In this document: piece after piece, positions 30,426 to 39,262 of the stretch | Numbering within the stretch: the first letter of the stretch is position 1 | Layout of the letters: each line of letters begins with the position of its first letter | Origin: CAVQCX01 sp963711095 | GTDB taxonomy: Bacteria; Pseudomonadota; Gammaproteobacteria; Chromatiales; Chromatiaceae | NCBI GenBank assembly: GCA_963711095.1 | Contig: CAVQCX010000016.1 | Location: 1 to 64,000, forward strand | Length of the DNA stretch: 64,000 nt | Direction: 5' to 3' | The notes under the pieces: generated by a model | The model's database searches: none | What the model was told of the DNA's origin: nothing | The model's input: the letters and a program-made list of their open reading frames with translations, nothing else | Program-made: the position numbers and the translations under genes

Positions 30426-30955
30426 GTGCGCCAGGAAAACCTGGGCGCTTGGGAAGGTCGGAGAGGGATGCTGACCGGAAATTGCGCAAGGAGCCCTGCG
30501 GGTGGAAATCCCGTGCGGTAAAGGTTGGCCACCAGCCGGTAGCGAGTCTTGCGTGGTCGCGTGTGAGCGAGGCTGCGAAGCGTAGACAGCGAGGGTGCAG
30601 GCCGTGTGATTGAGCCCCGAAATGACCGCTTTGCGGGAGCCGACGTTTTCAAGGCGACGGAAGGTAGCACGGGAGAGGCTGTAGAGGCCTGGCCTGGCCT
30701 GTCCCGTCCCGCCGGGGTCAAAGAGCAGGGCATGTACACAAGGGCTTCCCAGGGACCTGGGAGGCCCGCCGTTCTCCACCGAGAGCACCAGCAGCGGTAA
30801 CGGGGAAGCCGCAGTGGCCTGTCGCGGAAGTGTCCGCTGGCGACAGGAGCGAACAGAACGGGCACTGAGGTGGTACGCCTGAGCGACGAGAAAGGAGCGC
30901 AGGCGGAAGGAGTGGCGGGAGTCGGAGCAGCGGGTAGTACCCGCGAGCACGGGGT
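30426..30955 (+). mobile_element. Group II intron, 5' fragment (ribozyme domains I-III or so)
   Basis: The fragment begins GTGCGCCAGG, matching the group II intron 5' consensus GUGYG. It continues with many short GC-rich stems and GAAA/GGAAA-type loops (for example CCTGCGGGTGGAAATCCC) in the order I know from bacterial introns whose protein starts about 600-700 bases from the 5' end. A frame opening MVRLSDEKGAQAEG (30870) resembles the region just before or at the start of an intron-encoded reverse transcriptase, but it ends after about 30 residues. The rest of the reverse transcriptase and domains V-VI are missing; a RAYT remnant and REP-like DNA follow directly. The intron cannot splice. 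Confidence 0.62.
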
Positions 30956-30969
30956 CCGTTCCCAACTTA

Positions 30970-31010
30970 TAGCATGCTACGATGGGAGAATTGACTCCAG
31001 CTTTGTCGCA
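30970..31010 (+). repeat. REP-like motif with TAGCATGCTA palindrome
   Basis: The palindrome TAGCATGCTA is followed by CGATGGGAG, a short spacer and CTCCAGCTTTGTC. A second copy at 35696-35731 reads TAGCATGCTACGACGTGAG, then AGCTCCGGCTTTGTTC. Conservation of both palindrome and flank across 4.7 kb marks a repeat family; this copy adjoins a RAYT fragment. Confidence 0.55.
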
Positions 31011-31013
31011 AGG

Positions 31014-31182
31014 CACGGTACCGGGCGTTTTTGCATTCAGCAATCCTGGAAGGGGAGTGGGCCTGATACGGGAGGCGGTGCAAAGAGGGCAGTTGAACGG
31101 TTCGTATCGGTTAGCGGAGGAGGTGGCCGCTATCTCTGGGAGGAGGATAGAGCGAAGAGTGCAAGGCCGACCGAAAAAATCG
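31014..31182 (+). pseudogene. RAYT transposase, C-terminal remnant
   Basis: The frame GVFAFSNPGRGVGLIREAVQRGQLNGSYRLAEEVAAISGRRIERRVQGRPKK aligns with the end of the RAYT relic at 29068-29745 (IPEGAWALIRAAVQRRQLTGSGRFTEEVVEIVGKRIERR). Nothing of the catalytic part is present. It abuts the truncated group II intron, so intron loss and RAYT truncation may stem from one deletion. Confidence 0.7.
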
Positions 31183-31232
31183 GACTCCGAAATAGATCTG
31201 CCAGCTTTTCCTATATGCATTCACAATTTTGA

Positions 31233-32330
31233 TTGATTCATGATGAGAGATATTTGGTGCACATGTTATTGATAGGTCGGGGAAAGGGCAAAGGTACGCC
31301 TGAGGGCCACCAGCTGGCGCCGTTTGAAATGTACCGCAAACATCTACGCCAGAAGTTGGGTCTGACGTTTAAGCGATCGGATCCGCCGGATTTACAGGGC
31401 ATCGAAGAGGCGGTTCGGTCGAATGCAGCGGACGTCGCGATGGTCATGGTGTCTTGGGCGGAGCCCAAAGCAAAAATCATATCATTGTTTCAACGTCTTC
31501 GTGAAGATCATCCACGTTTAAAAATCATCTTTCTGGATTATTTCGCCCCGACATGTTCACCTTTCTTTCAAGTCATACCTTATGTCGATTTATATGTTAA
31601 GCGACAGGTACTTCGTGATCGGTCGCTTTATAAAAAACCATTCCTCGGGGGTTTCATCTTTACGGATTACCTCGTTCAGAAGATGGGATATGAAATCGGC
31701 GACTGGCATTTCGGATCGTTCATACCGGATGGGTTAGAGAGGAAATTAGTGCATGGATGGAACCTGGGTGTAACACCGCAGTACCGCTTACTATTGAAAC
31801 TCAACCGCTGGCTGCCGAAGCGCTGGTCACGGCGAAAATATGACGTTAACGGTCGAATCGGAGCGCCGGTTTATAACAACAAACGGGAATGGTATCAGCA
31901 ATATCGTGAATTTTCGTGTGAAATCGTCGAGCAGATGGGCGCCCGCCGAAGCGTGACGAGATCCGAGCGCGTCAAGCGTCGTCAATATATATTTGAATTG
32001 CGAGACAGTCGAATTGTATTCAGTCCGTTTGGATGGGGGGAATTATGTTTTCGCGATTATGAAGCCGTCTGTTGCGGAAGTTTGCTGATCAAGCCGTCGA
32101 TGGCGCATCTGAAAACGAGCCCTCATATTTTTGTCGACAATCAAATGTACGTTCCGACGCAATGGAATTTGAGTGACTTTCCGCAATTGTGTGATGAATA
32201 TCTGAGCAACCCGGAGGCGGCGCAGCGCATCGCGACCAATGCACAGGATGCGTTACACGATTATTTTGAAAACGACGGTTTTGTTAAAGATATGCAACGT
32301 ATTCTAAGTGAATTGCACAATCGCTCGTAA
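31233..32330 (+). CDS. Glycosyltransferase-like protein
   Basis: A 365-aa protein (ATG 31233; ATG 31263, reading MLLIGRGKGKG, is an alternative start). The C-terminal third has the motif IVFSPFGWGELCFRDYEAVCCGSLLIKPS, with acidic/aromatic spacing like the donor-binding domain of GT-B glycosyltransferases of the exostosin or 'Glyco_trans_1_2' type, followed by a short C-terminal stretch with NPEAAQRIATNAQDAL. The N-terminal half has Rossmann-like strands (AADVAMVMVSW, LKIIFLDYF). There is no signal peptide. The gene is less GC-rich than the chromosomal neighbours and stands alone between RAYT relics, suggesting a transferred orphan from a polysaccharide cluster. The substrate cannot be deduced. 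Confidence 0.6.
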   Translation: MIHDERYLVHMLLIGRGKGKGTPEGHQLAPFEMYRKHLRQKLGLTFKRSDPPDLQGIEEAVRSNAADVAMVMVSWAEPKAKIISLFQRLREDHPRLKIIFLDYFAPTCSPFFQVIPYVDLYVKRQVLRDRSLYKKPFLGGFIFTDYLVQKMGYEIGDWHFGSFIPDGLERKLVHGWNLGVTPQYRLLLKLNRWLPKRWSRRKYDVNGRIGAPVYNNKREWYQQYREFSCEIVEQMGARRSVTRSERVKRRQYIFELRDSRIVFSPFGWGELCFRDYEAVCCGSLLIKPSMAHLKTSPHIFVDNQMYVPTQWNLSDFPQLCDEYLSNPEAAQRIATNAQDALHDYFENDGFVKDMQRILSELHNRS

Positions 32331-32445
32331 CGTGGACGATTCGGTTGTTCACACAGAAAGTCGATCGAGCACTACAAAAAGGCGACAGTTTTATGTTTTT
32401 AGCATGGAGCACCATAATTCCGAGAAAATTCCAAAGAGCGAAGCC

Positions 32446-32850
32446 ATGCCAAGGATGGGCAGAGTTATTCTGATAGAATGCGCGCATCACATCGTTCAGC
32501 GGGGACGCAATCGGCATGCAGTATTCGCGGAAGCTTGTGACTACCGGCGCTACTTGGATACGTTGAAGCAATTCAAGGAAGAATATGCTGTGGAGGTATA
32601 CGCATTCTGTTTGATGACGAGCCATGTTCACTTGTTACTTTTCCCAAGTGACTGCGCAGGAATCGGGAAACTGATGAAGCGGCTTGCCGGGAGGCAGACG
32701 CATAACCACAATCGGCTGGAGGGACGTAGTGGCGCGCTCTGGGATCTGGGAGGGGCGGTACAAGTCGAGTCCGGTGCAGACCGAGCAATATTTGCTGGCG
32801 TGCTGCCGGTATATCGAGCTCAACCCCGTCAAAGCGCGTATGGTCATTTT
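32446..32850 (+). pseudogene. RAYT transposase, truncated and frameshifted
   Basis: ATG 32446 opens MPRMGRVILIECAHHIVQRGR and runs intact through MTSHVHLLLF (the HUH motif keeps both histidines) to LAGRQTHNHNRLEGRSGALW, where the frame shifts at about 32745. The continuation GRYKSSPVQTEQYLLACCRYIELNPVKARMV is in the next frame and ends abruptly. The position where the catalytic Tyr normally lies reads H in this subfamily's GRQTHNHN, as far as I can align it. The C-terminal half is absent. It is the same subfamily as 29068-29745. Confidence 0.78.
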
Positions 32851-33264
32851 CGTCTGGATTTCCTCGCCATCGCCACCCGGACCGGATGTGTAACCAATGG
32901 ATTGTTATGGCCTCCCGGTAAAGTCAGTGCCATTCGGGTCTGACCCCTGTTGAGCCTAATGGGTGACTGATGCGTATTGGTCAGCTGACCGCGCAACCGA
33001 TACAAGTGAAAACCCGGGCAGCGTATCCAGCGAACAGGGAGCTTGGCAGACCAAGGCACGGGACCAAACAACCTCGGGGAGCCGTGTTGCCACTCGTCAG
33101 GAGGCGGCTAATGGGTGACTCCGGCTTTGCATATTCCTTGATCTCGTCGGCCAAGCGGGTGCGCGTGCGATCGAATGGGCAGAGACCTGGAGTCACCCCG
33201 GCGAGACCCGGGATGTGGTATGGTCCGGAGATCTGGGTCGGGGGGTCTGGATAGGTCGTAAGCC
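32851..33264. other. Intergenic region with direct repeat and palindrome ahead of the methyltransferase
   Basis: CTAATGGGTGACT occurs at 32956-32968 and again at 33108-33120. Between them the perfect palindrome GGTCAGCTGACC stands at 32979-32990. A REP-like CTGACCCCTG (32940) is also present. No gene was found; a promoter for the restriction-modification pair should lie in the last 150 bases. Confidence 0.45.
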
Positions 33265-34878
33265 ATGGAAATCAAATCAAAAAAGTCCCTAGGCGCCTAC
33301 TACACTGATCCACTGGCAGTGGATTTCCTGGTCCACTGGGCGATGCGTGGCGATACATCCTCGGTCATGGACCCATCCTGCGGTGACGGGCGCTTCCTGC
33401 AGGCCGCGCAGGATGCCGAGGCGCGCCGACTGATCGGGATCGATCTCGATTCGGCTGCGGTCGAGCGATGCAGGGCGGCATTACAGGGCGCCGGTGAGGC
33501 ATTGCTGCTGGAAGCGGACTTCTTCTCGATCGATCCGTCGGGTTTCGGGGGTTTGGATGCGATCGTCGGCAATCCTCCGTTCGTGCGTTACCAGCGCTTT
33601 TCCGAGGCGTCTCGGCGGCTCGCGCTTGAATCCGCCCTGCGCTTTGGGGTGCGCCTTACTCGACTGACTTCCACTTGGGCCCCCTTCCTACTGCATGCCG
33701 CCCAATTCCTGCGGCCCGGAGGGAAGCTGGCGATGGTGGTGCCAGCGGAGATCAGCCAGACCCAGTACGGCCTGCCGACCCTGCGCGCCCTCGTCGGGCG
33801 CTTCGCATCGGTGACCTTGATCAGCTTCGAGCAGAACATCTTCCAGGATGCCCAGGCGGACACCTACCTGCTGCTCGCGGAGGGCTACGGTGGTCGGGCG
33901 GACGGCGTGCAGCTACTGCCACTGCGCAGACTCGATGACCTGGCGGAGATGAGCCCAGAGGAGAATCGGGGGCTCGCCCTTCCGATCGAGGACGGCTTTC
34001 GCTTCGTGGAGGCGTTTCTTTCCCCCGCGGAGCGCCGAGCCTGGGCGCGAGCCAAGGCGGCCGATCAGATCTTTGCGCTTGGGGACCTGGGTACGATCAC
34101 AAACGGCTATGTCACCGGGGCCAACGAATTTTTCCATCGAATAAGATCTGAGGCCGTTGCTGAGGGGGTCCCTTCGGAGTGGTTGCTTCCAGTCGCGCGC
34201 AATGGGCGCAGCTTTCCGGGGCTTCGACTCGCACTGGCTGACCTTGAGCAGCAAGAGGCGGGCGGAAGGGCGCACCACTTGGTCGTCCCCGATGAGGGCC
34301 TGTTTTCGAATGCCGAGGCCCTTGAGCGGTTCGCGTCCGAAGGTGAGACACTCGGGACCCATCAACGCTTCAAGTGCCGCACCCGCACACCGTGGTGGCG
34401 AGTACCGGGCCTGGTTCGGGCCGATATCTTGCTGACCTATATGGCCGGCTCGTGGCCTCGTGCTGCTCTCAATTGTGCAGGGGCCCTCTATAGCAACACA
34501 CTCCATGGTCTGCGGACCCATCCCGGAGTGGACGCGGCGGTGGTGGCATTGATGTTTCACTCGTCTCTCACCCTCTTGTCGGTCGAAGTGGAGGGTCGCA
34601 GTTACGGTGGGGGCATCCTCAAGCTGGAGCCCTCGGAAATGTCGCGGGTTCGGGTGGCCGCCCCCTCGCTGGAGCCGGGGCAGCGGCAGGCGTTGATCGA
34701 CATGGCCGATCGGGGTCTGCGCCGGCAGGGTTACGAGGAGATCGTCGAGGAGATCGACCGGACCGTGATGCAGGGGGTTCTGGGTCTGTCCAAGTACACG
34801 ATGTCCTTGTTGCGCTCGGGTCGAGAACGGCTCCTGGAGCGGCGACGGGGACGAGCCCGGGGGAGAGGGGGCGAATGA
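33265..34878 (+). CDS. N6-adenine DNA methyltransferase (M.TaqI/Eco57I-like)
   Basis: A 537-aa class I methyltransferase. The SAM-binding motif I is DPSCGDGRF (residues 36-44), the acidic motif II is GIDLD (58-62) and the catalytic motif IV is NPPF (103-106), typical of gamma-class N6-adenine methylases. The N-terminal KSLGAYYTDP is the usual motif X. The C-terminal 300 residues are a target-recognition region with AGSWPRAALNCAGALYSNTLHGLR. Such enzymes protect host DNA by methylating adenine in a specific site. The next gene overlaps the stop by 4 bases (ATGA) and is the likely restriction partner, so the pair reads as a type II system. Confidence 0.85.
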   Translation: MEIKSKKSLGAYYTDPLAVDFLVHWAMRGDTSSVMDPSCGDGRFLQAAQDAEARRLIGIDLDSAAVERCRAALQGAGEALLLEADFFSIDPSGFGGLDAIVGNPPFVRYQRFSEASRRLALESALRFGVRLTRLTSTWAPFLLHAAQFLRPGGKLAMVVPAEISQTQYGLPTLRALVGRFASVTLISFEQNIFQDAQADTYLLLAEGYGGRADGVQLLPLRRLDDLAEMSPEENRGLALPIEDGFRFVEAFLSPAERRAWARAKAADQIFALGDLGTITNGYVTGANEFFHRIRSEAVAEGVPSEWLLPVARNGRSFPGLRLALADLEQQEAGGRAHHLVVPDEGLFSNAEALERFASEGETLGTHQRFKCRTRTPWWRVPGLVRADILLTYMAGSWPRAALNCAGALYSNTLHGLRTHPGVDAAVVALMFHSSLTLLSVEVEGRSYGGGILKLEPSEMSRVRVAAPSLEPGQRQALIDMADRGLRRQGYEEIVEEIDRTVMQGVLGLSKYTMSLLRSGRERLLERRRGRARGRGGE

Positions 34879-35531
34879 CCGAAATTGCGAGGGAGATTTC
34901 CGCGCTTGTGGCGTCCCTCGGGGCCATCGACCCGACCGGGCCGGGATCAGAGAAGAAAAACTACACCGAGCGGATGAGCGCGGAACTGACCATCCTTCTT
35001 TCCAGGCAGTTCGAGCAGGGGGGTCTTCCCGGTGTCGTCGCTCCAAGAGGGCGGGACAAACAGTTCATGGGAGGCTATGGTCCAAAAGGCGTCGACGCCT
35101 ATCTCTCCGATGAAAAGCACGGGCTGCTGTTGTCATCAGGGACGAAGGGCGTGCTGTTCGCCGTAGCGAAGAACCTGAAGAACCGCTACCGGGACATGGC
35201 CATGGAGGCGCTGGAGCTTCACAAACGCTTCCCTTTCGCCGTGTGCGGGCATTTCGTGTTTTTGGGCCAAAGTAGCACGGCAATGAATAGCCACGCCTTC
35301 GGAACGCTCATGGGAGAGGTGGTGGCCTTGCTATCCGGCATTTCCGGTCGGGAGAGGGCGACCGAGCCGGCGGAGTTGTACGAGGCATTCGGCGTAATCA
35401 CCCTCGAGCCCGGCGACCCAGGGTCCGTGGATCTGGCCCCTCGAGGCGTTCCCCAATCCATGCACGCGGCTAGCTACGTCGAGCGGATGGTCGCGGCCTT
35501 CAAGGTTCGAAATCCCTTTTACTTCGGATAG
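34875..35531 (+). CDS. Putative restriction endonuclease partner of the methyltransferase
   Basis: The 218-aa product is translationally coupled to the methylase (ATGA overlap). Its centre reads PKGVDAYLSDEKHGLLLSSGTKGVLFAVAKNLKNRYRDM: Asp74 followed by a beta hairpin ending in Lys91 resembles the order of a PD-(D/E)xK nuclease, but the acidic residue two before the lysine is Gly (G-T-K), so the match is incomplete. A conserved-looking FPFAVCGHFVFLG strand follows. Endonucleases of methylases in this class are usually adjacent and poorly conserved, so context is the main support. An anti-restriction or regulatory role is possible. Confidence 0.55.
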   Translation: MTEIAREISALVASLGAIDPTGPGSEKKNYTERMSAELTILLSRQFEQGGLPGVVAPRGRDKQFMGGYGPKGVDAYLSDEKHGLLLSSGTKGVLFAVAKNLKNRYRDMAMEALELHKRFPFAVCGHFVFLGQSSTAMNSHAFGTLMGEVVALLSGISGRERATEPAELYEAFGVITLEPGDPGSVDLAPRGVPQSMHAASYVERMVAAFKVRNPFYFG

Positions 35532-35695
35532 CTTGTCGCCGAGCACACCGCAGAGGCTACTTCCCATCCGGCAACCGGTTGTCTCAGTGCCACTGGATCT
35601 CCGCGGTTCAATCAGGAAAGCCTCTCAAAACCTCGCCCCCTTGGGCACTACCACCACGCCCCGCTCGTACCCGAGCAGGGTCAGTGCGCGATTTG

Positions 35696-35731
35696 TAGCA
35701 TGCTACGACGTGAGAGCTCCGGCTTTGTTCA
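35696..35731 (+). repeat. REP-like motif, second copy of the TAGCATGCTA family
   Basis: It carries TAGCATGCTACGA, then GAGAGCTCC and GGCTTTGTTC, matching the copy at 30970-31010 apart from a few bases in the spacer. It directly precedes the IS4 remnant. Confidence 0.5.
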
Positions 35732-35751
35732 CAGCATCGGTGCAGTCGCGT

Positions 35752-35901
35752 TTATTGATACCTTGAAGACGCTTGCCAAGAAAGTGAATCTGGCAGAGTT
35801 CGAGAAGCACAAGAGAGGGCCAAAAATAGCCGCGTCCTATAGCCATTCGCGATCCAAACCAGCTCCACGTTTTCGCTGCGAAACTGCTGAGGGGTGAATG
35901 A
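35752..35901 (+). pseudogene. IS4-type transposase, C-terminal remnant
   Basis: The frame LKTLAKKVNLAEFEKHKRGPK, then after a frameshift RDPNQLHVFAAKLLRGE, matches from memory the extreme C-terminus of a DDE transposase of the IS4 group ('VNL.EFEKH.RGPKKP...DP..PHVST.KLL'). Everything upstream, including all catalytic residues, is missing. It is only a scar of a former insertion. Confidence 0.6.
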
Positions 35902-35952
35902 TCACCTTGAAAGGGCTGGCTTTATAGCCTTGAGTGACGAATCTTTGGCGTT

Positions 35953-35980
35953 TTGCTCGCCCGACGACTATGCTTTATAT
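35953..35980 (+). promoter_or_regulatory. Candidate sigma-70 promoter
   Basis: TTGCTC (35953-35958) and TTATAT (35975-35980) are separated by 16 bases, and the next gene starts 62 bases downstream of the -10 box. The short block is AT-rich against a GC-rich background and is followed by a GCGGCCC repeat (35983-35999). Confidence 0.35.
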
Positions 35981-36042
35981 AGGCGGCCCGCGGCCCGCGG
36001 ACACCATACGTATCGATCCTAGGGATCGAGGGAGCGCGGACA

Positions 36043-36495
36043 ATGGAAGGCATCAGCGACATCAAGATCGTCGGAGTGGATGAGAAGCGTCCGCCGCGGG
36101 TGCGTAAAGAACCCTATATCGACCTCTTCTTCAAGCTTTCGCACAAGGCCCCGCCGGACTGGTGCAACGCCTTCAATCAACTCATGGGTGCGCAGAAATC
36201 CACCGGCAAGATCAACAAGACGGAAGGGCTCTACATCGAGACCTGGATCAGGGCCATGGAGGACATCCCCAAGCACCTTGAGCAGCTCCAGCGTGGGGTC
36301 GCGGAAACCAGCAGCGGCTATATCGCCCGCGTTATGCAACGGCAGCACGATGCCGAGAGCGTTGTCAATGCCCTGGGACAGCTCGGCGGCGAGCAGGGGC
36401 GGCTCAACCAGATCATCGCTGGGCTCGACTACAGACCCGATGCTCTCGCTTCCACACCCGAGAGCCAGGGGACGGGGTCAGGTCTAGCTTCGTAA
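36043..36495 (+). CDS. Hypothetical protein (150 aa)
   Basis: It starts MEGISDIKIVGVDEKRPPRVRKEPYIDLFFKLS with a plausible promoter upstream. The protein is soluble, with an N-terminal beta-rich half (KEPYIDLFFKLSHKAPPDWCNAFNQLM) and a helical second half containing Gln/Glu-rich heptads that may form a coiled coil. No family was recognised. The last residues (TPESQGTGSGLAS) are encoded by the REP-like motif at 36474, so the native C-terminus may have been changed by REP insertion. It is isolated, with no operon partner. Confidence 0.6.
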   Translation: MEGISDIKIVGVDEKRPPRVRKEPYIDLFFKLSHKAPPDWCNAFNQLMGAQKSTGKINKTEGLYIETWIRAMEDIPKHLEQLQRGVAETSSGYIARVMQRQHDAESVVNALGQLGGEQGRLNQIIAGLDYRPDALASTPESQGTGSGLAS

Positions 36496-36505
36496 CATCG
36501 GAGGG
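36474..36505 (+). repeat. REP-like motif at the 3' end of the preceding gene
   Basis: GGGTCAGGTCTAGCTTCG followed by TAACATCGG repeats the motif found at 28966-28998 with only a few changes. It overlaps the last codons of the upstream gene. Confidence 0.5.
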
Positions 36506-37236
36506 CCTGGCCTATCATGCGGCTGGCGAGGGATCTGGACCTGATAAGGGAAATCTGCTGGGTTAAGATTCTCGACAGAGGAGGGGCAGACGGTGATCCA
36601 AAGAAGGCGACGTAATCACTCAGCGGCAGAATGCAGAGCGGCAGGATCTAAGGGCGAGCCAAGCGGCTTTCGAGATTAGGCTCGCCGGTGCCTCTAATGT
36701 CCGCTACGGGTCGCCAGCGGTCCGCTGGGGGCGGCTTGTATTAATCCCTCCCTCCCCTTTTGCCAGTCGCACTATTTCCGCTTCCGGTTGGCTTTGCGGC
36801 CGGCCCGCTCCTGTTTGCGTCTTTTCTTGCGGTCGGCGGTGCCTCGTTTGCAGGGTCCGGCGGGTCCTGCCAAGCTGGGCGTGGAGGACAGGGTTGCGTT
36901 GTATTGCAGCATCAAGGGGCGCATTTGCGCCTCTTAAGCTCGATTCTGAAGAAGCGCGCATCGCACATCGCCCTGACCGGGTGAACGGGCAGGGGAGGCG
37001 ATGGCTTAAGCTACGGAGGGGGGAGAGTCCGTGACCGGAAGATCGTCGCAGCCGGCGGCTTGGCGCTGCCGGTCTCGGAGCCACGCTCGGAAGCCGAAGC
37101 CAGGCTCGAATGCCCTTCTTGCCAGGCGTCGGGTCAGGCGGACCCGCCGGGCGACAGGGAACCGCACAATGCGACAGGGCTGTCCGCTCCTCGGACGCAA
37201 AGATTCACAACACTTGGCATTTTTCTGGAGCTTCTC
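36506..37236. other. Gene-free stretch with hairpins and possible coding relics
   Basis: No intact gene is supported. GGCGAGCC (36653-36660) and GGCTCGCC (36679-36686) form an 8-bp stem. On the minus strand at about 36765-36870 a short basic frame (GPCKRGTADRKKRRKQERAGRKANRKRK, split by frameshifts from anything larger) looks like the tail of a lost gene. From 36985 to 37230 many short GC-rich inverted repeats occur, but no RNA family was recognised. Confidence 0.35.
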
Positions 37237-39186
37237 ATGAAGAAAGGATCGATCATTGCCGCATTCGTGCTGATGCTGGCCGGCGGCCTCTGGGTGGTAC
37301 AGCAGCGGTGGACCCAGGCCCCTTCGATCCCCCGTGCGCCCTTGGTCTCCGGCCCTGGCGTCCCGCGCGTGGCTGCCAAGCCCGCGGTCATCGATTATGT
37401 CCCGGCGGACACGGTCTTGTTCTTCGGTACGCTCGAGCCGGTGGCGATGCCGGATTACCGGGCGATGATGCAAACGCATCTCCTGGGCATTTCCGATGCG
37501 AAGCGCGTCCGTACCGACCTGGAGCGCCAGCTGGGCAGCATGTCGGGCGCGGGCCATGAGCCGCCCCAAGGGGTGCGCATGCTGTTCGGGCTCTACGCGG
37601 AATCCCTGGTCGAGCTCGGCAAGCCTGACGGGATGACCGAGATCGGGATGGCCGTCCCGTTCGACTCCGGCATTTACATGCAGGGTCCCTTGCCGGTGCT
37701 GCGTATGCGGTTGAGGGACGAGGTGGCCTTCGACGCCTTTGTAGGGCGTGCTGCAGCGCGCTTCGGGGCCAAGGGCGAGACGGCCGCGGTTGACGGGCTC
37801 AGCTACCAGCGCTTCGCCCTGACCGCGCCGGGGACTGTCAAGCCCCCGGCGCTGGTGGTGGCACACCACGATGGCTTCGCGGTGCTGACCCTGGACTTGG
37901 GCGACCTGGTGGCGCCGCAGACCCTCGCCCAGGCGCTAGGCAAGACCCGTCCGGCCCGCAGCCTCGCCGCGTCGGGAAAGCTCGAGCGGATAGCCCAGGC
38001 GAACGGCTTTCTGCCGCTATCGGTGGGACTCCTCGATCACGCCGGGCTGGTGCGGGCCATCACGCACGCCGACGATCCCCTGGCGGTTTTTTTGGACAAG
38101 CTGAGCGACGGCGCGACCGGGCGCGCCCTGGCCTCCTATCGGGCGCCGGCTTGTCGGCGCGAGCTGCAAGCGTTGGCCGGGCTCTGGCCGCGTACCGTGT
38201 TCGGTTACACGCGATTGGACACCGAGTCATCACCCATGGTGATGGACACGCTGGTGAAGATCGAGAGCACCGACGCCTCACTGATGAAGACCCTGATGGG
38301 TCTGCGCGGGTTCGTCCCTGCGTACGGGGGCGGGGGTGTGTCGAGGGTCGAGGTCAAGCTCGGCATCAACATGGACGAGCTGGCCCCGACCCTGAGCGCG
38401 CTCTGGAGCCGTGCCGCCAAGGCCAATTTCACCTGTACGCCGCTGATGGCCGCTCAGGACCAGCTGCGTCGGCTAAATCCGGCGTTGCTCGGGCTCATTA
38501 CCGGTGTGGTCCGGGGTTTGGAAGGTCTAGGTCTGGCGATCCAGGACATCAGGCTCAAGCCCGGGGCCGGTGGCGATCGTGAGATAGAGCGCTTCGACGG
38601 CCTGGTCTCCGTCTCCACCAAGCACCCCGAGCAGCTCTGGGCTCTGTTGGCCACCTTCGGCCCCGGGTTTGCCGCGGTGTCCCTGCCGGAGGACGGCCAA
38701 GCCGTCGATCTGCCACTGCCCTGGGGCGCGCAGTTGCCCCGGCGTGTGCGGCTGGGGCACTACGGCTCACACCTGGCGCTGTTCAGCGGCGATCGGGCCG
38801 CGGCGGTGGCCCGCTCGCTGGCCGGTCAGCCCCTGGTGGAAAACGGCCTTTACGAGGCTCACCTCGATTACGGGCTGTTCGCCGACCTACTCGCACTGAT
38901 CCCCGACCCGGCCCTGGCCGCCGCGGTGCAGGCGGCCGACGCCAAGGCGGCTGGGACGGGTGCGAAGGGCGAGGCCGCGCCCCGGGGCTCGGCAGCCCCG
39001 GCTAACGAGGGTGCCTCGGTCGCGGGCGCGGCAGCAAGCGCCCCCGCGCTGCCGACCCCCGCGGACCTGGCCGAGATGCGCAAGTCCTTCGAGCGGCTCC
39101 GGGGCATGAGCGTGGACATGAAGCTGGACTTCGTGCCGGACGGCATCACCCTGGGAGGTCGGTTGGAGATCCGCAAAGGCGCTTGA
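37237..39186 (+). CDS. Hypothetical membrane-anchored periplasmic protein (649 aa)
   Basis: ATG 37237 opens MKKGSIIAAFVLMLAGGLWVVQQRW, an N-terminal anchor or uncleaved signal. An in-frame extension upstream exists but lacks a good start and reads through low-complexity DNA. The mature part starts with DYVPADTVLFFGTLEPV, a phrase seen in proteins that score 'per-particle' values, and has several 'FDAFVGRA' and 'LVVAHHDGFAVLTLDLGD' segments like DUF3352-type extracytoplasmic proteins. An Ala/Gly-rich linker precedes the last domain (about residues 565-610), which ends VDMKLDFVPDGITLGGRLEIRKG. Function is unknown. The high-GC codon use fits the core genome. Confidence 0.65.
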   Translation: MKKGSIIAAFVLMLAGGLWVVQQRWTQAPSIPRAPLVSGPGVPRVAAKPAVIDYVPADTVLFFGTLEPVAMPDYRAMMQTHLLGISDAKRVRTDLERQLGSMSGAGHEPPQGVRMLFGLYAESLVELGKPDGMTEIGMAVPFDSGIYMQGPLPVLRMRLRDEVAFDAFVGRAAARFGAKGETAAVDGLSYQRFALTAPGTVKPPALVVAHHDGFAVLTLDLGDLVAPQTLAQALGKTRPARSLAASGKLERIAQANGFLPLSVGLLDHAGLVRAITHADDPLAVFLDKLSDGATGRALASYRAPACRRELQALAGLWPRTVFGYTRLDTESSPMVMDTLVKIESTDASLMKTLMGLRGFVPAYGGGGVSRVEVKLGINMDELAPTLSALWSRAAKANFTCTPLMAAQDQLRRLNPALLGLITGVVRGLEGLGLAIQDIRLKPGAGGDREIERFDGLVSVSTKHPEQLWALLATFGPGFAAVSLPEDGQAVDLPLPWGAQLPRRVRLGHYGSHLALFSGDRAAAVARSLAGQPLVENGLYEAHLDYGLFADLLALIPDPALAAAVQAADAKAAGTGAKGEAAPRGSAAPANEGASVAGAAASAPALPTPADLAEMRKSFERLRGMSVDMKLDFVPDGITLGGRLEIRKGA

Positions 39187-39262
39187 GGAGGGGGAAATTT
39201 ATGAGCATCACAGAGGATATTTTCCGAGCCCACCAAAGATGACTATCTGTTGACTCATTCCG

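Noticed and set aside
35700..35897. Possible 65-aa gene
   Set aside because: Its middle part is the tail of an IS4-type transposase and it starts inside a REP-like motif.
36704..37084. Minus-strand 126-aa frame
   Set aside because: Low-complexity arginine-rich translation, no start signal; a different minus frame shows only a short basic tail.
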